Shown here in pieces: positions 1 through 11,234 of a stretch of DNA of 64,000 nucleotides. A program made the position numbers and the translations under genes. Within the stretch, counting starts at the first letter, position 1. Every line of letters begins with the position of its first letter. Below the pieces are notes generated by a model, which was not told the DNA's origin, searched no databases, and was given only the letters and a program-made list of their open reading frames with translations. The DNA comes from Theocolax elegans (Eukaryota; Arthropoda; Insecta; Hymenoptera; Cerocephalidae): positions 24,307,365-24,371,364 of the forward strand of contig CM047431.1 in the NCBI GenBank assembly GCA_026168455.1. The letters run 5' to 3'.

Positions 1-1
1 C

Positions 2-165
2 TAGTATACAGACGGTTCAAAGAATGTGGAAGGCTCAGGAGTCAGTGCCTACAAAAGGAAAAATGCAAAAGGACAGACCTTTCCGCTTGGAGCATACATT
101 GTCGTGCACTACGCAGAACATCATCTACTGTGTACACTGGGTGCTCTTCTACAAGTCCAAAGAGC
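2..165 (+). pseudogene. LINE RNase H domain, N-terminal piece
   Basis: Frame 2 reads a TDGSK motif near its start (YTDGSK, about positions 5-22), followed by about 45 residues of RNase H-like sequence with no stop. This is the first catalytic-aspartate motif of the RNase H domain found at the end of some LINE ORF2 proteins. The reading stops where LINE-A begins (about 166) and seems to resume at about 2990, so one element was split by another. Its upstream RT lies outside the window. It is a fragment and cannot be functional as it stands. An LTR-element RNase H is possible, but the Zn-knuckle tail at 3145-3405 favours a LINE. Confidence 0.6.
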
Positions 166-288
166 TAATATATATTTATTTATTTATTTACAAAGATAAA
201 AAGGACAAAAAATGGCCCAATTACAATATTGAAAATACAATTAAAATAAAGATATACATGAAGACATACACGGCTATGCGAGAAGACA

Positions 289-774
289 TTATTTAGTATA
301 TACAAATTTTAATATCTTTTTTTTAAACACTCCTATTGAGTTCACATCCCTAATAACGGAAGGAAGGCGATTCCAATATCTCCGTAACCGGAGGATGGTA
401 GAATAATAATTTAAGTTTAAAGTGCATACAGTTTCATATACATCACTCGGGTTCCTTAAATAATAATTAACGACTCTATCAGAAAGCAAATTATTAATCG
501 TATCACACGCAATGAGCCCTGATTTAACTTTATATACCAATAAAACATAATAATAACTATAGAGATCACTAATTTGGAGAAGATTAAATCTATCCAATAA
601 AGAGTTAAAATCATGTTGAAAATAATTCATAGGATCATCAACTTTAAACGACAAACTGCGGAGAATTTTATGTTGAATTGATTCAAGTCGATTCATTAAA
701 ACGGTTTTACAGGGAGACCATATGACAGATCCATAAAAGCAGATGGACAGTACTAATACCTTATAAAGATACAA
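289..774 (-). pseudogene. LINE-A ORF2 C-terminal domain
   Basis: A 161-residue open frame begins in the thumb region (GSVIWSP, then RLESIQHKILR) and ends with RLRRYWNRLPSVIRDV. These stretches are typical of the region after the polymerase of Jockey/CR1-group ORF2 proteins, where WN-LP is near the end. The stop at 289 is followed by a short 3' UTR and the AT-rich tail. The fragment is continuous, but the frames before it are broken. Confidence 0.7.
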
Positions 775-779
775 CGTAG

Positions 780-2184
780 CATCGGCTGAAAAATCAGCTG
801 AGTTACGCTTAATAAAACAATTTTTAAAGCTTCACTGACAACATGGTGGACATGTGTCACAAATTGAAAATCGTTATCAAAGCAAATACCCAAATCTTTT
901 ATTGAATCAACTTCCTCCAAATGTGCGGAATTAAGAATATAACCAAATTTTATATAATTAGGGCTCTTACAAATATAACTACTTTACATTTTTAAACATT
1001 AATTGATAAACTATTATAAAGTGACCAACTTAATAGGTTGCAATTTTGATATATCTCTAGTACATAATACATTATAAAAGAGTTTAATATCATTCGCATA
1101 CATTAAAACATTTACATGTCCCAAACAGTCAGGTAAATCATTTACAAATAAGATAAATAAAATGGGACCCAAATGTGAACCCTGTGGGACTTTAGAAGTA
1201 ATGTGTATAAACTCAGATACCTGCCTAATGAACTAACAGCCTGAGAGCGGCCAGTGAGATAGAATGATATCCAATCCCAAATACTACCTCTCAGACCAAA
1301 ATTCTATACTTTCTGAGAGAGTCTACAATGACTAACAAAGTCAAAGGCCTTCGAGTCATCAATGTAAATACAATCCGTTTGGTAATTATTAATAAAAGAT
1401 TCATTAAGTAAATTGTTAAAAACCAACAAGTTAGTCACTATAGATCTCCCACGAACAAACCCATGTTGGGATATAGAAACTTTACTTAGGATGAAATCAC
1501 TAATCTTACATTACTTCTGTCGCCACTCTTGAATATAAGCTGAATAAAAGCGCATTTCCATAATTTAGGGAAGCTACCCAAAAAAAGTGATTTATTAAAA
1601 AGATCAAATATAGACACACGTAAATTCTCCCAACAACGTCTTATGAAGTACGGAGGAATGTAATTCGGACAAGCAGATACAATATCTTTCATATTATGAA
1701 CTATTCTGTCTAAATCTACAATTGAAATATTAACACAGTCTATAACTATATCACAGTCTACCATATCAATATCACATAAATTATGAGTACTAGAAACAGA
1801 CGCAAAATATTCAGAAAAACAACTAACAATATCAACATAGGATCTACCAGTTTTATTCCTAAAATACATTTCACCCGAAAAGGCACAGATTTTCTTTAAA
1901 CCATTTATAAAATACCAGAACCTTTTAACATTCAATCTAAAACCATGTTCGATGGAGATAATATGACCCCTATACAATTGCCTAGACAGGTGCATACACT
2001 CGGCCCGTACTTTCTTAAATTTAATATACACTTCGAAGTCACTTGTACTCTTCCACTCAGTATGAACCATCTTCTTTCTTCTTATAAGACCGTTAAGGCC
2101 AAAATTATACCAGACTAGATGTCTACAATTACGTAACTTTTTCATAGGAACATGTTTATCTAACACCGCATTCATTTCAATCAA
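780..2184 (-). pseudogene. LINE-A reverse transcriptase, catalytic Asp lost
   Basis: The linker region (2184-1486) is open. RT motifs follow in shifted frames: QHGFVRGRS (about 1465-1440), IDDSKAFDFV as motif A (about 1360-1320), VPQGSHLGPILF (about 1200-1160), and motif C near 1090-1075 reading YANDIK. The usual motif C is YADD or FADD, so the first catalytic aspartate is asparagine here. With the frameshifts this marks a dead copy. The order and spacing match LINE RTs. Confidence 0.75.
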
Positions 2185-2790
2185 TTTGAACTAATTGAAG
2201 GAATAAATTGAAATACGTCAAGATTTGAGAACATCAAATCCGCAGTGTACCCTTTCTTGGGGTGAGGCAGAAAAAATTGGTTTAGTCCAAACAATGAACA
2301 AGAAATCATTAATATAGAGCACTGATCACGTTTATCAGGAGCCACATAATCCAAATATACAGTTCTTAACGGGTTATTTACCCACGAGGTGTTAGGGATA
2401 TTGAAGTCACTTGATAAAATGAACTTACAAGATGGATAAGTAAAAAAAAAATGCTCCAGTCTAAACAGAAATACGTCCATAGAAGTAACATCTGCAGACA
2501 GAGGTAAATAAATAACACATATTATTATGTGTTCTACACCAATGGTAATCTTTATAAATAAAGCCTCAACAATAGAAGATGACTCTAACAATGTTAACAG
2601 AGTTCTCTACAGACTGTCTATCTCGCCCATAAATAGTATAGTCATCCAGACCAAGTTCCTGTGAATCAATTGAAGGTATAAGCCACGTCTCTGTAAACAT
2701 AATGATGTCGGGTACATTAGTCAGAATATGCAAACTTAATATCACAAATGAGATTTTATTCCTCAGTGATCGAACATTCTGATGATATAT
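2181..2790 (-). pseudogene. LINE-A endonuclease domain
   Basis: Two frames cover an endonuclease/exonuclease/phosphatase-fold domain that nicks target DNA in LINE retrotransposition. The N-terminal part (2790-2590) reads NVRSLRNK and then TETWL, the usual N-R and E motifs. The second part (2591-2181) shows a SSDFN motif in place of the usual GDFN, and a DLMFSN segment typical of CR1/Jockey endonucleases. A frame change near 2590 separates the two parts. The domain joins directly to the linker ORF at 2184. It is broken by the frameshift. Confidence 0.7.
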
Positions 2791-2989
2791 AACGATATTT
2801 GCAATTTAAGCGTTTTTTGACACATTAATATTGATAGAATTTTGTTTAACAATCGTAGGTACACCGTTAACATATTCAATTATTTGCAGATCATCCGGAA
2901 ATTAAGAATTATCATCATCAACTAATTTCTTAGGTTAGTAAAGTGGACTCTTTGAACTTGGGTACGATACGCAGATACGAACAAATTAG

Positions 2990-3405
2990 ACAGCAGCATC
3001 CTCTTATTCATTAAGGGGATGTCAGAGCTATAGCCTCCGTCGACAGCTGCTTGATCTCTAAGCTTCGAATGGCTCTGTAGTCATGTGTCGATTTCGACGA
3101 TAAATTTTTTTAGATTATTTTTTTAAAGAATAGTGTAATACGTTATGTATAGCATTACAGCAGATATAAACTCAATGAATACCAGACGTATTACACATTT
3201 CTTTAAAAAAAAAAAAATCGTTCATGGCGCACTGCTAAAACACAAACACATGATAGGACTAAATGACAGCCCACCATGTAGATTCTGTAAGATAAACGAT
3301 GGTACGACGCTGCACATCGTCTGCAATTGTCCAGCCCTCATAAAAAGCAGCCAAGGAATTACCCATATGTCCAGAGGCCTGATACAAGGCCTGTTACAGA
3401 ATTAA
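2990..3405 (+). pseudogene. LINE RNase H remainder plus C-terminal Zn-knuckle
   Basis: About 3016-3060 resembles the middle of a LINE RNase H domain (DVRAIASVDSC). The open frame 3145-3405 ends with a CRFC ... LHIVCNCPAL stretch, a CCHC-like knuckle that follows RNase H in many R1/Jockey/I-type ORF2 proteins. This is probably the continuation of the fragment at 2-165, interrupted by LINE-A, with some of the domain lost. The A-run at 3206-3218 lies inside the reading frame. Confidence 0.5.
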
Positions 3406-4030
3406 ATAATAATATAAGTAAATAACGAAAAATTTGTCCAAAAAATTCTTGACTTCGGTCGCTTATAACACAAGAACAAAGAAAGATATACATTCAAATC
3501 CAAGTTCAGAAAAAAGCCCAGATCAAGTAGATTGGATTTAAAACAAAAAATCTTAAATATATTAATTTCATGAAAAGTTAGAGAAAAAATAAGAATTACA
3601 CGAAATTTTAACAAAAATTTCGTATTAATATTTTCTGAATTTTTTAGGCCAAAATATCATTTAATTTTTATTTCTTTCATAACTTTTAATTGGTAAAAGT
3701 CAAATAGTTAGAGATATAGATTGGAGGTCAAACACTCTCATTGTAAGAGATATTCGTGATATCAAAAGGTACGATACTAAAAAAATATAATGATGTTTTT
3801 CATATAGAAAAAAGTTTCTTATTGTTAAGATGATAATATTAAAGTTCAAAATTATAAACTTTATATACACGTACTGCGATTGTTCTGTGAAAAAGAAATT
3901 GTCAAAAAAGCAATGTCCAACGGTTAGGAAGAACATTGTAACACTCTAAAAAAGGATACATTGTTAAGCTTTGTGAGTATTGAGATTTGTTCACTTAAAT
4001 ATAATTATTTTTAACTAAATGCCAAGTTGC
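3406..4030. other. AT-rich spacer
   Basis: I see no gene, repeat end or structured element in this stretch. Open frames here are short, rich in Phe/Ile/Leu, and expected by chance in AT-rich DNA. Confidence 0.5.
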
Positions 4031-4041
4031 CAAGTTGCCAA

Positions 4042-5466
4042 GATGGCGTCGAGTGAGAAACATCTTCCAGATAAGCTCGACTGCAAAGTATACAAGTGTC
4101 ACCTTAAACAAGAAATAAGAACAGTGATATGCATCATTTGTGAAAGTGTATACCACAGAAGTGATTTTGAAAACATAAAAAATTAAGTATGTGGGTGAAA
4201 ACCTAATAATCTGCCTGGATCATAGACTTAAAGACATAACCTCACAACCGGCTCAACATATGTTAAGTGATGTGGCTAAAAAGTGATTGCTGTTATCGAA
4301 TTAAAAAAGACTGAAGAATTAAGAGCAGATTTATTGCAAGAATTGCATAATAAAACAATTAAAAATAACATGCACCTATAGGAAATGATGAGAATGAACT
4401 CGAACATCTGATAAAAGAAAACACTTTATTAAAACAATTAATTACAGAACTACAAGAAAAGAATCAGATTCAAAAAGAATTAATAGAAATGAAAACACAC
4501 ACATGTAAAACAACAGTAACAATTACAAAAAGCATATGCAGAAGTAATAAGTAAGATAAAACCAAAACAGAAAAGAGTGCCGAAAATAACAGTAAAGACC
4601 AACGACCCAAAACAAATAAATGCTATGGAATTACTTACGAGCTGCATAGTATCAAAGAAAGAAATACCGTCACATACCCAATTATTGATCATGAACCAAT
4701 TTCTGATCAGTATATTATTTCAATAAAATAATAAGATTTGCATAAATTAAAATGTGGCTACACACAATTTAAAGGTTAAAAAATCAATAATTGGATAGTA
4801 GACTTAACTAGGAATTGGCATATGTACCGAGAATTTACTGATCAGAAATTGGTACTTCCCGCCTTTTTTTCTTAGATTGTTGCTTACTTTAAAAATAGCT
4901 GTTATTTTATTTTTCTGAGATGGTTAAAAAGAAGTTTAATACTTGTACTTTCTGTATCCGTCAAAATATATACGATTATTAGTCTTTTTAACATTAAATT
5001 ATTCTATAAACGTACGGATTTCCCTTAATTGATCAACAATTGGGTATGTGACGGTACAAATAAAGTATACACGTAAGAAAATGACACCGAAATAGAAATA
5101 AGCTGCATAAATGCCAGGAGTGTAGAAGCAGTTAAGTCAGCACTAAGCAAAAAGTTAAAGAATTGTGATATTAATATAGAACAACAAGGAAACCCAAAGA
5201 TAAAAATAGTTGGAATAGACAGTGTCACACAAATGAATGAAAATGACATTGAAAGTGATATGAATACAAGAAATTTCAGTCAATGTCAAGAAGGTGGAAA
5301 AATCTTGCATATGTACACTAATAAAAGAAATAGAACTGAAACAGTCTTGATGGAAGTTACACCGGAAATATACAAGTCTTTACGTGAAAGTGGTAATAAG
5401 GTTTTCATAGGACATCAGTGTTGCAAAGCCTACGATCTTATCACTACAACGCCTTGCTATAATTGA
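4042..5466 (+). pseudogene. LINE-B ORF1 (PHD-like finger, coiled coil, Zn-knuckle)
   Basis: A start (MASSEK) opens a frame with a Cys/His-rich N-terminus (about 4084-4160; CHLK, CIICESVYHR), resembling the PHD-like finger of CR1/L2-type ORF1 proteins. A Lys/Glu-rich stretch at about 4290-4500 looks coiled-coil. The last part (5233-5466) reads GHQCCKAYDL and TTPCYN, the start of a gag-like zinc knuckle, and stops there. Several frameshifts, a stop near 4182 and an inverted-repeat insertion (4667-5054) break it. ORF2 of the same element follows after 40 bases. ORF1 proteins bind the element RNA; that is family knowledge. Confidence 0.6.
4667..5054. repeat. Nested inverted repeats inside LINE-B ORF1
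   Basis: Outer arms 4667-4691 and 5030-5054 are 25 bp with one mismatch. Inner arms 4695-4710 and 4838-4853 are a perfect 16 bp (CTGATCAG core). The left side of both pairs is in-frame ORF1 sequence, so the right arms look like inverted copies of it. The block separates two halves of ORF1. Confidence 0.75.
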
Positions 5467-5505
5467 GCAAGATAATAACAGTAGTTTTTTGAAAAGCTCC
5501 AAATC

Positions 5506-6895
5506 TTGATTAAAGGTTTCAAAATCAAACTATATGAGATTGTGTGTACTGAGGTATGGAATTTAGAAAATTATCAGTATTATAATATAAAAAAATATAA
5601 TATATATTACAACAATGGACACATGTACAAAAATGATGGAATAATAGTTTATGTTAGGGAAGATATAACACATATAAGCCAAACGATAGTTATAGGTAAG
5701 CTTAAAATAGTAAATACTATAATTACATTAAATAATAACAAACTGCTTCAAATATCCTCATTAGATAAGTCATCTGATCTACATTGTTCATTAAATATAA
5801 ACTTTAAAAATTACTTAGAACAAAACAAAAATAAAGCGGTAGATCATATAATAATTGGCGATTTAAGTATTAACATATTGGAAAGTAATACTATAAGTAC
5901 AGATTTTCTAAATAATCTCTTTGAAAAAGATTGGATAACCAAAGCAATCTTAAAATCATGTAGTAAAAAAGAAATTTGTATAAAATAATTGTACAAAAAA
6001 ATGAAAGAGTACCCGGAAAATAAAGATCTAGAGTCGCAAAATAAAATCTTCGACAAAACACTTGATAAAATTATTAAAGAACCAAAAATGAATTACAACA
6101 AAACTATCGAAGAAAAGATACACGAACCAAAGAAACTATGGAACTGTACAAGTATCAAAATTGATAGAAACAAAAGCAAAAATACAACTAATATAATATA
6201 ACTGAAAATGGAAGACAACACAATAATTAAAGAAGATAGTGAAATAGTAAATAAAATAAATGAATATTTTTGCAAACTAGGAGAAACATCAAGTAATAAA
6301 ATTACAAAGCCATATATGAGAAAAATAGAAATACCTAGAAACAATCCAAAAACAATATTCTTAAAAGCTACAAATAAAACCGAAATATTAAATATAATAA
6401 ATGATCTAAAACCTAAAAATGACGGAGTTGACAAGATAAATGCAAAAACTTTAAAAACAATAGATACAATTGTACCTGATACTTTTGTTTACGTATTTAA
6501 TCTTTCTGTAGAAACATCAATATGACCAAATCAGCTTAAATCAGCTGAAGTTATTCCAATATTTAAAAAAGGAAAGAAAAATGAAATGGGTAATTATAGA
6601 CTCATATCATTAATATCTAATATTGCTAAAATTTTTGAAAAAATAGTACATATTAGAGTCATTGACTTCATAAGCACGAGTGAAATAATGAACGAAAAGT
6701 AATTTGGATTCATCAAGAATAAAGGGACTAAAGATGCACTAAGTCTTATACCTAAAATGATGCATGAAAAATTAGATCAAAGTAAACCAATTGCTATTAT
6801 TTTTCTTGATTTGGCAAAAGCCTTTGACACAGTAAATCATGAAATATTGGTAGATAAGTTATGTGCATATGGAGTAAGAGGAAAAGCCCACAAAC
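5506..6895 (+). pseudogene. LINE-B ORF2: endonuclease and N-terminal half of RT
   Basis: The frame 5506-5988 carries an endonuclease fold (TEVWNLENY, DGIIVYVRED, IIGDLSINIL; here DLS replaces the DFN motif). From 6208 the RT begins: DGVDKINAK, then past a stop at about 6525 LKSAEVIPIFKKG, GNYRLISLIS, and motif A IIFLDLAKAFDTVNHE at about 6800-6842. The reading ends at GKAHK (about 6893), just before motif B/C, where unrelated GC-rich sequence starts. Several in-frame stops (6525, 6701) show decay. It encodes the cutting and copying enzyme of a LINE. Confidence 0.75.
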
Positions 6896-6916
6896 ATTGT
6901 TTTTTAGTTCTAAAGT

Positions 6917-7982
6917 TGTAATCCGGACCTACGAACAGGGAATTACATTTCTCTATGTAGGATTCAAGGAGTTGTAGAAGGTTATTGTTGTAAGATAATT
7001 GCTGCACTGTAACAGCCTACAAATGTTGTGTGCATGATTTTGTATACTAATGTATTGTGACGCTACTTTTCGTCGGCTGAATAAATTAATTAAATTATCG
7101 AACCAACGGAGATTCCATCGTAGCGACGTTCAAAAATGGCTATATCGCGCATTTATATCGATTAGGAAAATCATCTATGAAATAACCCGGCAACACTTCC
7201 CCCAACTCCGCGACCCAGAGGGAATTTCGATGGCTGACCGCCTCGGACCTGGCGGTTTTTAAAGTAAAAGGAAAAGTAACGATTTATTCAAAATGGATAA
7301 ATTATAAATTATAGACTCCGGCACCAATTAAAAATCTTTACACGATCGCGACCGACTCTCACTCTTACATCTACTCCGTCCGGCGGTTAATATAAAAAGT
7401 TAAATTATTATAATAATAATTCGGTCGCTCGAGTGATTTCCCTTCCCGCGCACCTCGCCTAGGGCCGCACGGTCGTCGCCGTCGGTGTTGCGTTTCCCGG
7501 TGTACGGGTGTAAGGGGGGGAGTATCCGGACTCCCTAGTGTAGTTGCGCAATGTGCGCGAGCGCGCTCGCACCCGGACGCCATCTCAGCCGTCGTCGTCT
7601 GCTGAATACGTGTGACGATTGAGGTTAGGACGCCGTCTAACCTCCCGTCGTATTTACATCAGCAGCGGGATACGCCAGGTATCGCGGGACGACCTGGGCT
7701 CGGTGCCTGACCCACGATATCTCTCGGCCGTGGTCTGGCTGAAGGTCAGCGTGCTATCGTCGGGTATCGGACGCGTCCTTCATCCGCTCCGTCGTTACAA
7801 TATACCCGTACCACGGGTATTAATATTTTATAATAAGTTCATCGGTGCACTTCGGTCCGCCGGCGAGGGATTCGCTATCTGCGACGCGATCGCGAGCTAA
7901 ATGTTTAATTTATATGTGCACATGACTTGTAAATACAAGTCATGTGCATTTACTGTGCGTTGTTCATTTTTACAACGTCACA
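6917..7982 (-). mobile_element. Candidate solo LTR, GC-rich
   Basis: The block truncates LINE-B and runs TGTAATCC...ACGTCACA on the plus strand. On the minus strand it starts TGTGACGTTGTA, like the other LTRs here (TGTGAC at 12650 and 27993), and ends GGATTACA. It is much more GC- and CpG-rich than its neighbours (7370-7900) and contains no coding frame I recognise. I find no matching target duplication (AAGT versus GTAT), so the left boundary may be wrong or one flank deleted. A single-copy host CpG-rich region is an alternative. Confidence 0.4.
7917..7948. repeat. Perfect 15-bp inverted repeat
   Basis: Arms 7917-7931 and 7934-7948 (TGCACATGACTTGTA and its complement) are separated by two bases. 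The palindrome sits about 35 bp from the TGTGAC end of the LTR-like block. Confidence 0.85.
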
Positions 7983-8079
7983 GTATTTGTTATATGATGT
8001 TTATAGAATCTATGCAACTCTGTATATATATAAATAAATAATTTAATAATTAAATAATTAAATAATATACCGTACGTAC

Positions 8080-8271
8080 TCTAGAAACAAAAAACTGCCC
8101 ATTCGGACTTTCGGCCATACGTTCAATAGTAGGGAATAATAAATAGCACATGTATACTTTATCAGCAATATCTTCATATCTCAGTAAATTTAAAATAAAC
8201 CAACTTCCGATGGAATGACCAATAACATGAATATTAGCATTAGACGGCACAAAGTTACGTATAAATTCCAC
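8080..8271 (-). CDS. Internal exon of an LDAH-type lipid droplet-associated hydrolase
   Basis: The exon encodes 64 residues with HVIGHSIGSWFILNLL, an alpha/beta-hydrolase nucleophile elbow (GHSIG), then YLLFPTIERMAESPNG. This pairing is diagnostic of the LDAH (C2orf43/DUF2305) family of lipid droplet-associated serine hydrolases; the motif Ser is intact. The acceptor (CTGTTGCAG) precedes 8271 and the donor (GTACGT) follows 8080 on the minus strand. The exon is a whole number of codons (phase 0 at both ends). Other exons should lie above 8280 and below 8080, but I recognise none, so introns are long or TE-filled. The rest of the gene may be deleted; intact splice sites and motif argue for a live exon. 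Confidence 0.8.
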
Positions 8272-8280
8272 CTGCAACAG

Positions 8281-9843
8281 ATATAACTATGTATAAAATA
8301 CTATCATTTTAAATGTATTATTATATATTTTCTATGTAAATTGAATGAAAATTAGGAATAAATGAATATTAGCACAGACAGATGCAAAAATAAATTCGAA
8401 CTTTCGTTACATCGTGTCTACAAGAAATACCGAAAATGTACATTCGTACCTGTTAATATGTAAGCAAACTAATACTCTAAGCTATCCTACCCACTCTCAA
8501 ATTACTAAATAACCTTATTCTACCAAGTGACAAATTCGGGACGATACAACTTTAATTGAATTATTTTTGTGTTGAATAAGACAAATATAACAAATCCGAC
8601 AAATTAGACTATATGTATATATAAAAATGGAATGGTCATCTAATAATTTTGATACAGACAGTATGTTCCAGAAGACTATACAACCCGGAACATACCAAAA
8701 GTTGATTTAAAAAGAAACTTTTGTATTGTCGCAAAATATGTTTATCTGTCTGTAATTTTAAATGATTTAGTATCAAATGTGACGAATCAAGCGTAATGGA
8801 ACAAATTTTCCAGCATGGCACATCTCTCCTTAAATTTCTAAGCGGGCTTTTATAGTTATGGATAATTTTAAACAGATGTGTCCGGTGTGTCACGCTGTTC
8901 ATCAAAGCTTTTTATTTCTCGGACCACAGAAGATAAAACGTCGCGTCTAGGAATACCTATCCTTTAACCTCATTGTCTTTTAAGTTAATTAAGTGTACAT
9001 TTAATTATCTTAATAACACTAAATTTATCTTCGTTTTATATTATAATACAAGTTTACTATTATATCAAAGTTTTAATCAAGTATCAGAAGATATAATTTT
9101 AAATATAATTTGCGATAGAGTATCCGTAAAGTACGATTTTACGTACTGATTTGCGACAATATAGTACAAAATTACGAACACGTGTACGGAAAAAAATATA
9201 TTGAAATTGTTAAGAATTTTACGGATACTCTCCCGAAAAGTATTGCTCACGCCTCGGACGTAAACTTTTTCAGCTTCGCGTGTGAAGTAGCGATCTCTAC
9301 ACATTAAATCCTAAACTGTAAAAATCGACGCTAGAATGTTTAAATTGGTGATTTTACAATTTACAAAAAGATTAAAAATCGAAAATTATACTTTACTAAT
9401 AAAATAACTAAATTACACTTTATACAATGAAAAGTATGATAATTACATTTTAAAAAAGTGTAGAATATGAAAATTACAGTAGTGAAAAATGCGAAGAATC
9501 GGCGACTAGATTGAAAATTGTAATCACAAGATTTGACGCATTACTAAAATGCTATCGTCACAGGTGATCGTTAAGATAGTAATAACTAGTAAACAAATAG
9601 AGATAGATACTGAAGAAAAACGAGATTAAATAGAATAAATTATGAATCACTCTCTCATGACGTTATTCTATAATGTAATAGAATTAACAATATATCGTTT
9701 TCGTAAAGATACATTAGATTTAGTTTTTCTACAAAGCAATGTGTCTCATATATTGAAATGTTTGTATTTTTTATTTACAATGTATATTTTGCTTTTTTTG
9801 TTTTTTATTAATAAACAGTGCGTGAAAAGATCTGCAATCCAGT
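8281..9843. other. Non-coding, probably intron or intergenic
   Basis: No recognisable gene. A 13-bp inverted repeat (9118-9130 and 9218-9230) is the only structure noted. The minus-strand frame at 8636-8905 faintly resembles a LINE C-terminus but is too weak to call. Confidence 0.4.
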
Positions 9844-9848
9844 GGATG

Positions 9849-10289
9849 TGTTTAGTATTGTATATTCTCTTTTTTTTTGTTTAGGAATTTCAGGATAGAT
9901 CAGCAATTTGCTGATTAGGATAATATAATAACTTAGTGATTCATAAAGAAAATTAACACTTTCATATCACTATAATTACACTTTTGCTTTTCTTCATATT
10001 AGATAACGTTAAATTAATTTAGTTTAGTTTAAGCGTTCGTTAACAATTCGTTCTGGCACGTGTAAATTTTTGAACAAGAAGACCGCGATCGACATTGACG
10101 GTTCGTAAGAAAACGGTCGTAAGTAAAGTAGAAATATACAGCGCGTAGAGCGCGACGCGTGTTGCTGTCGAAATAACTTACACGAATTTAAACGTATAAG
10201 CGCGCTAAATTTAAATTTTTATTTGAATACATATTTGTGCCCTTTTCTTTTAAATTAAATTATATTACAAGAAAGTTGATTCCTTAACA
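9849..10289 (-). repeat. BEL 3' LTR
   Basis: Begins TGTTAAGG and ends CTAAACA on the minus strand (TG...CA). Nearly identical to 17470-17932. The purine-rich AAGGCGGGCGG just inside it (about 10292-10303, minus) is a plausible polypurine tract. Confidence 0.9.
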
Positions 10290-10460
10290 AACCGCCCGCC
10301 TTGAACCATCCGGTACAAAATAACATAATATAAGTAAATAATTTAATAGAGTTTATAACGCTGTATACAGTATTACTTATAATAGATGAATTTAAATTTG
10401 TACTGATAAAGTGGTACCAGTTACATAAAACATTAGACGGAGAAAGATAGAAAAGGTTAC

Positions 10461-11234
10461 TCAGTTTGATTCTTGTGATTCTAAATCAATGGGTAAAAGA
10501 CAGATTTCTGTTATAGGTCGTGTATAATTAGATTCGGCGGTTTTTATTTTTACAACTCGCACAAGATATCCGAACTTGAGTAACACTCCTCGATCCTCCC
10601 TAACAACCACTTTAGAGGTGGTAAATTCGGTTTTTTCAATAAAACGAGTTGACCCTTTTTGACGTTCGGGTTTGAAAGTCTCCATTTTGAACGCTGTTGC
10701 AACGATTGCACGTAATCGCTTGACCATCGACGCCAAAAAATTTCAAAGCACTCTTGCATTTGTTGCCATCGTGATAATCGATTCGTATTGATATTAAGAA
10801 CGGATGGTAATGGGATAGTTATTAAACTGTGACCAGTTAAAAAATGACCCGGAGTGAGTGGTTGAAAATCGTCAATATTGTCTGTTAATGGGCCGATTGG
10901 ACGTGAATTAAGCGCAGCTTCGATTTGACACAATACTCTCCCAAAACTCGTTGTAAGTGGCCTTTGACGCTTCGAACTCCCGCTTCCCACAAACCTCCAA
11001 AGTGAGGTGCCGCAGGAGGGTTGAAGTGCCATTCTACGCGATCTTTTGCTAACATGTAGGCAAATTTTTTATCATTTACCGCGATCTCGATTGCTTCTTT
11101 AAGAAATCGATCAGTACCTTTGAAATTAGTTCCGCAATCGCTGTACATGTTTGCAGGAAGGCCGCGTCGAGCTATAAATCTTTGAAAGGCTGCAATAAAT
11201 GCATCAGTAGAAAGACTGTGAACAAGTTCAAGAT
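10461..11234 (-). pseudogene. BEL integrase, second half of core and C-terminus
   Basis: Overlapping frames read MYSDCGTNFKGTD, carrying the second catalytic Asp, and then HFGGLWEAGVRSVKGHL with the catalytic Glu. Farther on are SRWQQMQECFEIFWRRW and a C-terminal segment with KKGQLVLLK, typical of BEL/Pao integrases. Frameshifts near 11030 and 10560 break it. The first half of the core lies beyond the solo LTR, at 12650-12900. Integrase inserts the cDNA into the genome; D, D and E of the catalytic triad can all be seen, but in separate pieces. Confidence 0.85.

Larger units (their letters stand above)
166..2985 (-). mobile_element. LINE-A, Jockey/CR1-group non-LTR retrotransposon
   Basis: A nearly complete ORF2 reads on the minus strand: endonuclease (about 2790-2181), linker (2184-1500), reverse transcriptase (1500-780) and the C-terminal domain (774-289). 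The left edge is the 3' end: an AT-rich tail with AAAT-type repeats at about 170-195. The ORF is broken by several frameshifts. The element interrupts an RNase H reading frame of the opposite orientation. Order and motifs are those of apurinic-endonuclease LINEs. The clade is not resolvable by eye. Confidence 0.75.

Noticed and set aside
3700..3936. Phe/Ile-rich frame resembling a membrane protein
   Set aside because: Composition follows from AT-rich DNA; no start context or homology signal.
6917..7982. Complete LTR retrotransposon at the GC-rich block
   Set aside because: No gag or pol inside, no target duplication; kept only as a candidate solo LTR.
8636..8905. Possible LINE C-terminus or LDAH exon (minus)
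   Set aside because: Only vague resemblance; no motif or splice sites to support either.
9077..9304. 75-codon minus-strand frame
   Set aside because: AT-rich, spans an inverted repeat, no recognisable domain.
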